Source: Riptortus pedestris (lineage: Eukaryota > Arthropoda > Insecta > Hemiptera > Alydidae). Taken from it: 64,000 nucleotides of DNA. Below the pieces are notes generated by a model that saw only the letters and a list, made by a program, of their open reading frames with translations, was not told where the DNA came from and made no database searches. Location of the stretch: positions 149,207,001 to 149,271,000 of the forward strand of contig CM032229.1 in the NCBI GenBank assembly GCA_019009955.1. The letters run 5' to 3'. Position 1 is the stretch's first letter, and each line of letters begins with the position of its first letter. This document shows, piece after piece, positions 56,565-64,000 of the stretch. Made by a program: the position numbers and the translations under genes.

Positions 56565-57981
56565 AGCAGATTTCCCTTTAGGTAAATCAGCTATTGAGGT
56601 TGTACTCATGACGCGATTTTCGAAATTTTTCTTCAAATGTCCATCGATCCTACCTAGGAGATGACGAAAATGAGGTCCATTCAAAATATATATATTTGTC
56701 TGCTACCGCTCTAGCGGTCGCAATTATTGTTTAATCGTTACCAAACTTGATATTTAGTCGTTTTATGTAAAAAGACAGATCAAGTTCGTTAATGGCTGAA
56801 ATCGGACCAGTGGGAGGGGGGTTTAGAGGGGAGGATTTTCGAAAATTCGAAATATCTCCGTTACTATACGTCGGACCGAAAAATTGTATAGAACCAATCT
56901 TATTGCAAATAAAATTTACTATAAATATTGTTCTATAGATATTTTCCGTATAATGAGTATTAACCGAGATATTTGTATTTTTTGTAATGAGTTCCGCTTT
57001 CAGTAAACCCCCACTCCTACTAGTAACATATTAATAATAAGCTGATATATCATGAACCACTTCATTACTATGTTAAATACAAAGTATTGTTTTCATCAAA
57101 GCTTTATTTTACGAGGTACAAATAAATACGTTCTTTTAATCCCCCCCCCCTTCTTTTTTTCTTGGGCTACAAAAATCTATTGATGTGTGATTTAAATAGA
57201 AATAATTTTGATTCATTTCAAATTACTCCACTAACTATAGTAAATAGTTTCTAATAAAATTAATATTTTATATTCACATATATTTCTTTAATTGTTTGTT
57301 TTTCCGGTCTATCTATCGATACTGCGCTACAAGGTTGGCTAACCTGTTTGTTTACAATCTGGCCGTATTCCGTTGTAGGGATTATTAACTTATATTGTAA
57401 ATTCACTGAAAGATTTCTCATTGCCGTTTGTATTTATTCACTAATATTCACGGAAGTATGTATATTTATCTATTGTAAACCTTCGCTGGCTAACCTGCTT
57501 GTTCCTTAATCATGTGAACATCTCAAAACCGTCAGAATAGTATTTTGCCCCCCCCCTCTTTCTATTTGCTTCCCGGATTCCTAAATTTGGAATGGTTGGG
57601 ATTAAAATTATTCTGGTTTATTATCAATTACAGTACTAGATATAATAAATAGTTATGAATAACATTTATAACTTATATTCAAATATATTTCCGTAATTGC
57701 TTTTATTTCCGGTAAAAGCTGGCTAACCTGATTGTTTACAATTCAGACTGATTGCTATCAGGAAGTTTCTTACCATTTGACTTGCCCTTTATGTGTTTAC
57801 TTAATATTCACAGCAGCATTGTTTTTAATTTGATCTCGGAGCCTAACGGACGAGAGTTACTTTCTCGCCAAAAGCTAGTTCGGCCGTTTCCTTGACTGGA
57901 TCGGCTCTCGTGAAATTTCTCTATTGTAAAACTTCACGTGGGAAATCTGCTTAGTTTACGCAGCCCCTGCGCGACGGTCTT
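56565..57981 (+). mobile_element. Long HINE variant, complete
   Basis: AGCAGATTTCCCTTTAGGTA start; type 1 5' part with a very short TA; ACCGCTCTAGCGGTCGC; AAACCCCCACTCCTACTAGT; two successive type 2 blocks (57160-57520 and 57600-57800); then GGAGCCTAACGGACGAGAGT, GGGAAATCTGCTTAG, ACGCAGCCCCTGCGC and GGTCTT. At 1417 bp it is about twice the usual size. Its 3' two-thirds are mirrored at 45802-47090. Confidence 0.82.
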
Positions 57982-58069
57982 TTAAATTTCTCGCCCTGTT
58001 GAAATGGGCTAGAGAAATTATTTAAGTGAGTAAGTAAATTATTGTTTCATCGGCCTCCATGGTGGCTTT

Positions 58070-58110
58070 TGGGAAGTCTGCTAGTATGCGCATTTCCTGC
58101 ATGACGGACA
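58070..58110 (+). repeat. HINE terminus relic
   Basis: GGGAAGTCTGCTAGTATGCG, CATTTCCTGCATGACGGACA preserves the end order but is much worn. Confidence 0.5.
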
Positions 58111-58529
58111 TTTCCACGATGAGTCGTCGTCGTCAGCACTGCAGTTCTTTCACTTAGCTTCAATGTTTGCCGGGTGTGTAGCAGAAGTAAATTGAATGTT
58201 AGAATATACATAATTTATATTGTAGTTGGGGTATACTATTGTCCATAAGATCGGTTTGTTTGTGCGTGCGTGCAGTCGCTGAGACTGTTTTTGTTGTAAT
58301 AGCTGCCGGCAGTCGCCATATCTATTGATCCCTGGTTTCCGGTAGGATAATAACAGGCCATTCCTGGAACTGTTGGCCCGCCTCAGTACTTATCTGTCCG
58401 TCAGTTTTTCCCCCAGCTCTTGACTAAATTGGATTATAAAATGCTGAACTGAAAAATAATTGTTTAAATTCCATTTAGTTTACATTTGTTTAGTTATTTG
58501 TCATACTATTGTATCTTTTTATGTTATAA
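58111..58529. other. No gene recognised
   Basis: Moderately GC-rich part at 58240-58420 (CGTGCGTGCAGTCGCTGAGA). No frame or RNA fold supported. Confidence 0.4.
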
Positions 58530-59070
58530 CTAGCTAAGGTGCCTGGATTCGCTTGGGAATCATTAGAAACTGAATGTTGATGGTATTTTTTATTTGGCAA
58601 GGATAAAATGTGTACCACTTCACTTTCCGTCTGGGCTAATGGTTGACCCGTAAGGGTCAGGCAAAGGACTTATAGAATAGAAATTTTAGTTTTGTAGAAT
58701 AAATGAAAATTAGTCCCTTATCAATCCCTCTCCAATGTTTGACACACCATAAATAATTCAGATCATAATCATGGATAGCATTTATTATAATTAAATTCAT
58801 CTATAATGTACATATTTCCTGTCAATAACCAATCCAAGCATAACATTATATGGAGAATAGTAAAAGCGAGAGAAAAAAAAAAAAATCAACATTTCACAGG
58901 AAATTAGTTAATACAATTAGCTGTGTTAGCCTACCGACAACATCCGCTCCCGCTGAGTTTAACATTGCTTTACATAAATACCTACAGTTCATATTGGAAA
59001 GAATTGTTGAGCATATTACTATTTCTATGGAAATTACTTGCTTCATACCTATTTAAACGAAATATTTATA
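58530..59070 (-). mobile_element. Helitron family B
   Basis: Written ACTAGCTAAGGTGCCTGGAT, TCGCTTGGGAATCATTAG: worn hairpin plus CTAG at 58530-58533. TGTTGATGGTATTTTTTATT, GGATAGCATTTATTATAATT and AGTTCATATTGGAAAGAATT match the copies at 11509 and 29004. Confidence 0.75.
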
Positions 59071-59116
59071 AAACAAAAGTTGCTGTAAATAACAAAGTAA
59101 AAAACGTTTGTTACGT

Positions 59117-59118
<2 letters not shown>

Positions 59119-59155
<37 letters not shown>

Positions 59156-59175
59156 ACACACACGCACACGCACAC
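59119..59175. repeat. (CA)n microsatellite
   Basis: About 28 CA units with TA and CG interruptions; the Thr-His reading frame over it is an artefact. Confidence 0.95.
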
Positions 59176-59189
59176 CACGTATATATACA

Positions 59190-59565
59190 ATAACGCTCTA
59201 GAGTCTGTAATGTTTATTTGATTGTTTAACAGATTCCTCTAAAGCTAAATAACATTAAGTTTAATGACCGAAGTTCTATCAGGAAATTGTACAACGCTAA
59301 ATACCTCCATTATTGTTGGTTGTATCTTAAAATGTCATATACCCTATATTCTAATTATTTCTTATTTTCTATAATTGTTACTCTAACTATTCTACTCCAA
59401 GGAATGAATATCTGAGCAGGTATTTGTTTGTATGTTTAAGCAAATTTCCCTTAAAGGAAATCAACTATTGAAGTCGTATTCCTGACGTAATTTTCCAGAA
59501 CATTTTTCAAATGTCCATCGATCCGGTCTAGAATACGAAGCAAATGAGTTCCGTTCAACATTATA
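59190..59565 (+). mobile_element. HINE relics
   Basis: AACGCTCTAGAGTCTGTAAT (interior) and, from about 59437, AGCAAATTTCCCTTAAAGGA, TGAAGTCGTATTCCTGACGT and CAAATGTCCATCGATCCGGT (5' end) show two worn pieces. Confidence 0.6.
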
Positions 59566-59702
59566 TTGTATTTTTTTCATGCTTCAGTGAACCCCACTCC
59601 TAACTACTTATATCACAATTAAACCTTTTTTTCACTAAGCATCTTATGTGCAGTTTGTATTTCAAATATCGTCTTTAGACAAGTCTTAAATAGAGTTTTA
59701 AA

Positions 59703-60782
59703 AAGTCCGTCACGCATGGGCTGAATAAACTAAGCAGATTTCCCAAGCGAAGGTTTCCAATAGATAAATATACATACTTGTAACACCACCGCGGATATCA
59801 AGTGAATAAATACAAACGGTAATGAGAAATCTTTCAGCTACAAGTTAATAACTCTGCAAAGGGAAGCGTCTGAATTGTAAAAAAAAACAGGCCAGCCGAC
59901 CAGAATTCTAGACCGGAAAGAAAAACCATTAATGAAATATATCTGAAAACAACATATTAATGTCATTGAAAGCTATTTACTATTACTAGTGCTCTAATTT
60001 TTAATGAATGAGAATAATTGTAAACTTAATTACTTGAATTTTACTAATCCAAGAACAAAAGAAGAGGGGGGGGGAGGTCAACAGAGCGTATTTGCATGTA
60101 TCTCATAAAGTAAAAGTTCAATGAAAACATTATTCCTTATTTAACCTTGTAATGAAGTGGTTCATGATATAATGTCTTATTATTAATATAACATGAGTAG
60201 GAGCGGGGGTTTACTGAAAGCGGAAAACTATAAAATCCATATTTTAACATGGTTAGTATTCATGATAAGGAAACTAGGTATAGAACAATATTTATAAATC
60301 AGTTAATTTTCAATAGCATTGGTTCTATACAATTTTTTGATCCGACTTATAGTAAGGGAGATATTTCGAATTTCCCACGTAAAATTTTACAATAGAGAAA
60401 TTTCACGAGAGTTGAACTGTTACGGAAACGACCGAACTAGCTTTTGACTTAAACTCACGACTAGGCCCGAAGTTAGCCGATCACATTTCGTCCGTTACAA
60501 TTAATAAAAATGCAAATATCTCGGTTAATATTCGAGAAAGAGAATAGATGTATAGACCAATATTTATAGTCCATTTAATTTTCAATAAGATTTACTCCAC
60601 ACTCTTTTTCGATCCGACATATAGTAACGGAGATATTTCGAATTTTCGAAATTCCCTCTCTAAACCCTCCCTTACACTAGTCTGATTTCAGCCATTAACG
60701 AACTCGATCTTTCATTTTACATGAAACAATTAAATATAGAGTTTGGTAACGATAATTGCGACCGCTAGAGGGTTAACAGAAC
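59703..60782 (-). mobile_element. HINE composite, two nested 3' parts
   Basis: AAGTCCGTCACGCATGGGCT at the left heads a type 2 interior (TACAAACGGTAATGAGAAAT, GAGTAGGAGCGGGGGTTTAC). At about 60370 a second 3' part begins (TTTCCCACGTAAAATTTTAC, AATAGAGAAATTTCACGAGA) and runs to GCGACCGCTAGAGGGTTAAC. 5' termini are missing. Confidence 0.7.
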
Positions 60783-61860
60783 GTTGCGAAAAATGCACAA
60801 ACGTTGACAATGATTTGATTCATCAATTCAGCGATCGTATAATCTACTTAATGTTCGCAGGAAATTGGGGAACGACTTTTTCCCCGTATAATTGTCTTAT
60901 TGGAAGCACATTGTTCTCTCCTAGGAAACCACAATTGAGTTACAACCAAAAAATAAATCTAACTGGTATTTGACACCTTTTTAAAAAAATATTAACCATT
61001 TTCCACTATTTTGTCGTGCTTTTGCGAGTAAGATAACTGCACCAGTTACTCTACTTAGTAGAAGAAAGATGTGTTACCCTGAAATTTGTCTTTCTAATTT
61101 TGGGCATGAAGAGCCATGTTTAAAGACCTCTTCAATCAGTTTCATTGAGCATAAGTTACTCAGTGCGAAACAAACAATGCTGAAGCAATCTTTTTCAGCA
61201 AGGTTCAAGTAACGATTAGGCAACTTTAACGCTGAGTTAGTACAAAACTCCAACAGGACCGACTTTTTAAACAATTCAATTTAATCTAAAAGGAATATCT
61301 GAAGATAACTAGAGTAAAGATCCTGAGAAATAAAAATAGAATAGTTTAAAGAAACAAAATGCAGTCTGGTTAATATTGAAGGCGTATAAATTCTTGGCAG
61401 TACAATTGCAGAAAATGACATTTGCAACCAGATTGTTTATGAAACATTTTTCAATGTGGTTGAAAATAACCGAGATAGTTTTATTTTATCTCCTGCCCCG
61501 CCCCCCTTTTCTACTTGTCTAATTTCAGTCATTAACAAAGTTCATCATTTAGTAATAAATGGAAAGGTTAAATATTTTTTTACATTCGAAATTTTTGGAA
61601 ACATTGCTTTGTGAGTAAAACCTCACTGATTCAAAGAATAAATGGACTGAGACCAGTAATACGGCTTTTTAGGTGGCAATGCATTCTAATAAACGCCAAT
61701 TCTTAACGCCTCAAGTGCTCCCCACTACGAGATAGGGGGCCAGGCGAGACGGTAAAATTCCTATCTAAAAATAAATGAAGTAACATTTGGAGAATGCACC
61801 TAAATGAAATTTAGTGTCCATTCTCCTTGGTGTTGAATACGGCAATTATATAACTGTTAT
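60783..61860. other. No gene recognised
   Basis: AT-rich to about 61660, then a GC-richer patch (CCCCACTACGAGATAGGGGG, 61721-61740). Minus-strand frame 61074-61274 (66 codons) was not recognised. A HINE-like scrap lies near 61470-61560. Confidence 0.35.
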
Positions 61861-62028
61861 ACGTAGTAAGGTCCATAAGTTTCCGGCCTGTCCTGCTTGC
61901 CCTCCTTCAAACGTGCCGGGACCTGGACGCCTATGCAGGTCTATGCCTGCTCACTCCATACCATCTCCCGCACTTCCTCAGTCTTGTCAGTCAGTGTCCA
62001 GCCTTAAAGGAAACTCCCCATTTTGACA

Positions 62029-62484
62029 ATGTTTAAACTCGGGTACCGTGCGGTAATTAAATTCTTTTGTAAAGAGGGTCTTACTCCTGAAGAGCGCTTG
62101 GATTGTGTATACAGGCAGTTCTCCCCCTCGTATTCCACAGTGAAAGAATGGGCAAAATTATTTAAGTTAGGGAGAGAAAGTCTAGAAGATGACCCACGTC
62201 CCGGTCGCCCACTGGAAGCTGTCACTTCTGAAACAATCCAACTTGTGGAATCTGAATTGCTGTCTGACCGACGACTGAAACCCAAGGAAATAGCAGTGAG
62301 GTTGGGGCTTTCAAAAACAAGTGTTTTGAGGATCATCTAAGAACATTTGCATATGAACAAGGTTAGTGCAAGATGGATTCCAAAAATTCTTTCATCTCAT
62401 CAAAAACAGGAACGAGTTCACTGCTGCAATGAATTTTCACGCGAGTATAATGCCGACCCAAAGAATTTTTTGGACTCAATTGTA
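62029..62484 (+). pseudogene. mariner-type transposase, N-terminal part only
   Basis: The intact ancestor would bind the element's inverted repeats and cut DNA. The frame from ATG 62029 reads MFKLGYRAVIKFFCKEGLTP and on to the paired helix-turn-helix region (YSTVKEWAKLFKLGRESLED, DPRPGRP, IAVRLGLSKTSVLRII). A TAA stop sits at 62338-62340. The same frame resumes with HLHMNKVSARWIPKILSSHQ and NEFSREYNADPKNFLDSIV, which is the family order just before the first catalytic motif. There the similarity ends and (TA)n begins, so the whole catalytic domain is missing (about 150 of a usual ~345 residues). The GC-richer DNA at 61870-62020 may be its 5' untranslated part. No inverted-repeat pair was found. 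The minus-strand 110-codon frame (62004-62336) is a shadow. Confidence 0.88.
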
Positions 62485-62489
62485 ATATA

Positions 62490-62972
62490 TATATTAGGTT
62501 ATTTTTAGCGCATAATTGTACAACACAATAGGCTGAGGGGAGCTTGCGTTTCAGTGGTTTCTCTTCTTATAAAGTAGAAACAAAAACCATCTCTTTATTA
62601 CAAACATGAAACAGATACTTTCTATTCTCTTCATAGCACGCTCTTTCTATGCCGAGAACCACAATCCATGACGATGTTCTTTGGTAGTGAGTGGTATTAT
62701 GCATCTTTTTTTTTTTCTTTCTTTTTTTTCCACTTTTAAGAGTTTGAAATCATTTTTGAATTACAAACGTTCACTATTTATTCTTAAAAATAAAATTTCA
62801 TTTGTTAAAAAATAGAAAGAAAAAAAATAATCAAATTTTCGTTTATCATAAAGTTGCAAAGAAAACAGTCTTAGACTTATCAGTTTTAGACTGCCATTCA
62901 TAGAGATGTTAACCTGGTGAGTTTCGTGATGGCCATAGAGAGTTTGGTTTTTTGCTGCTGTTTAAGCTTTTT
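62490..62972. other. No gene recognised
   Basis: T-rich tracts (62707-62730) and AT-rich DNA between the mariner remnant and a HINE. Confidence 0.4.
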
Positions 62973-63492
62973 AGTAGATTTTCCTTAACCAGGAGATGAC
63001 GAAAATGAGGACCGTTCAAAATATATATATGTGTGTGTGTGTGTGTCAGTTGTCGTTCTAGTGGTCGCAATTACTGTTTGATCGTTACCAAACTCGATAT
63101 TTAAACGCTTTATGTAAAAAGACAGATCAAGTTTGTTGAAATCGGGCCAGTGGTAGGGAGGGTTTAGAGTGGGTATTTTCGAACATTCGAAATATCTACG
63201 TTACCATACGTTGGATCAAAAAATTGTATAGAACCAATCTTATAGAAAATTAAATTTACTATAAATATTGTTCTATTCATTTATTCTCTATCTTGAATAT
63301 TAACCGAGATATTGGCATTTTTATTAATTGTAACAACGAAATGAGATCGGGCAACTTCGGCTCTAATCGTGAGTTTCCGTCAAAAGCTAATTCGGCCGTT
63401 TCCGTAACTGTTCGACTCTCATGAAATTTCTCTATTGTAAAACTTAACGTGGGAAATCTGCTTAGTTTACGCAGCCCCTGCGCGACGGATTT
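62973..63492 (+). mobile_element. HINE with 5' deletion
   Basis: AGTAGATTTTCCTTAACCAG joins the start directly to GGAGATGACGAAAATGAGGA. A (TA)n/(TG)n block follows (63024-63047), then TCGTTCTAGTGGTCGCAATT and a normal interior. The end is GGGAAATCTGCTTAG, ACGCAGCCCCTGCGC, GGATTT. Confidence 0.82.
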
Positions 63493-63536
63493 TTTGATTT
63501 TTTTTTATATCTAGTCCCACATACAAAATTTTACAT

Positions 63537-64000
63537 GTTAGCAGATGTCTTTTAAGAGAAATGATCAATTCTGGTTTGAGTTCATGGCCATTGAGTATGT
63601 GGCAAATAAGAAGAAATGAAATTTTTGGGTGCACGAGAGCACTCATAATCTCTGCAAAGGAATGCGGCTGAATTGTAAACAAATAGGCCAGCCAACCTCG
63701 TAGCGCTGACTAGATATATAGACCAGCAAGAAAAACAAGTAATGAATTATATCTGAACACAACCTATTAATTACAATGAAAACAATTTACTAAAGCTAGT
63801 GCTGTAATTTGTAATGAATCAGAATTAGTTTTATCTCAGTCACTCAAATTTTAGTAATATAAGAACAAAAGAAGGGGGATACACAGAACGTATTTGCATA
63901 TATCTTACAATGTAAAAGTTCATTGAAAACAATATTTTGTATTTAACCTTGTAATGAATTGGTTCATGATACAACAGCTTATTCTTAATATGACATGAGT
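63537..64000 (-). mobile_element. HINE type 2 interior, cut by window end
   Basis: AGCAGATGTCTTTTAAGAGA at 63541 is a worn plus-strand 5' end. From 63650, GGAATGCGGCTGAATTGTAA and AGGCCAGCCAACCTCGTAGC belong to a minus-strand type 2 interior. It runs to the last base of the window. Confidence 0.65.

Noticed and set aside
62004..62336. 110-codon minus-strand frame
   Set aside because: It is antisense to the mariner transposase remnant, whose plus-strand reading matches the family.

Overview
This window looks like a stretch of an AT-rich animal genome, most likely an insect, that consists almost entirely of transposable elements. The reasons are: one eukaryotic tRNA-Pro(AGG) gene with internal A and B boxes; Tc1- and mariner-type transposase remnants; tRNA-derived SINE pieces with an (AAT)-type tail; solo LTRs; two kinds of rolling-circle repeat; and long (TA)n, (GA)n and (CA)n microsatellites. 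No intact host protein-coding gene could be supported. Nearly every open reading frame over 60 codons lies inside a repeat or a microsatellite. The insect order cannot be fixed from this sequence.

Two repeat groups dominate. The first (called HINE here) is a 150-1400 bp element with AGCAGATTTCCC at one end, its inverted copy near the other end, a fold-back sequence at the start, a GC-rich hairpin before the final GGACTT, T-runs on both sides, and usually an internal (TA)n. This matches the published layout of Helentron-associated non-autonomous elements (the Drosophila DINE-1 type). About 25 copies and many relics occur on both strands, densest from 21.8-24.4 kb and from 31-64 kb. The second group is canonical non-autonomous Helitrons whose 3' end is a CCCGG/CCGGG hairpin followed 8 nt later by CTAG and then T. 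They carry an internal repeat of about 298 bp and form a head-to-tail array at 14.5-18.8 kb.

Layout. 0.7-2.0 kb: Helitron. 2.2-4.6 kb: HINEs. 5.5-7.1 kb: Tc1 element, complete at both ends but frameshifted. 7.6-8.2 kb: solo LTR carrying a SINE piece. 9.8-10.8 kb: short duplication and two competing hairpins. 10.9 kb: tRNA-Pro. 11.3-19.3 kb: Helitron array. 19.3-21.8 kb: mostly unannotated DNA. 21.8-24.4 kb: HINE pile-up. 25.0-26.05 kb: 48-bp minisatellite. 27.5-33.5 kb: HINEs, a Helitron and a solo LTR nested in a HINE. 33.5-36.4 kb: Helitrons and HINEs. 36.6-48.96 kb: HINE cluster with a 44-bp palindromic triplet and a palindrome. 49.3-49.8 kb: 455-bp fold-back element. 50.08-50.56 kb: the one segment that looks like a host promoter and first exon ((GA)n tract, G-quadruplex motif, CpG-rich DNA, TCAGT initiator, GTAAGC donor). 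51-64 kb: more HINEs, a Helitron nested in a HINE, and a truncated mariner.

No set of genes working together is visible. The plausible functional units are the tRNA gene and the promoter-like segment at 50.1-50.6 kb. All repeat comparisons were made by eye from the sequence, without alignment software.
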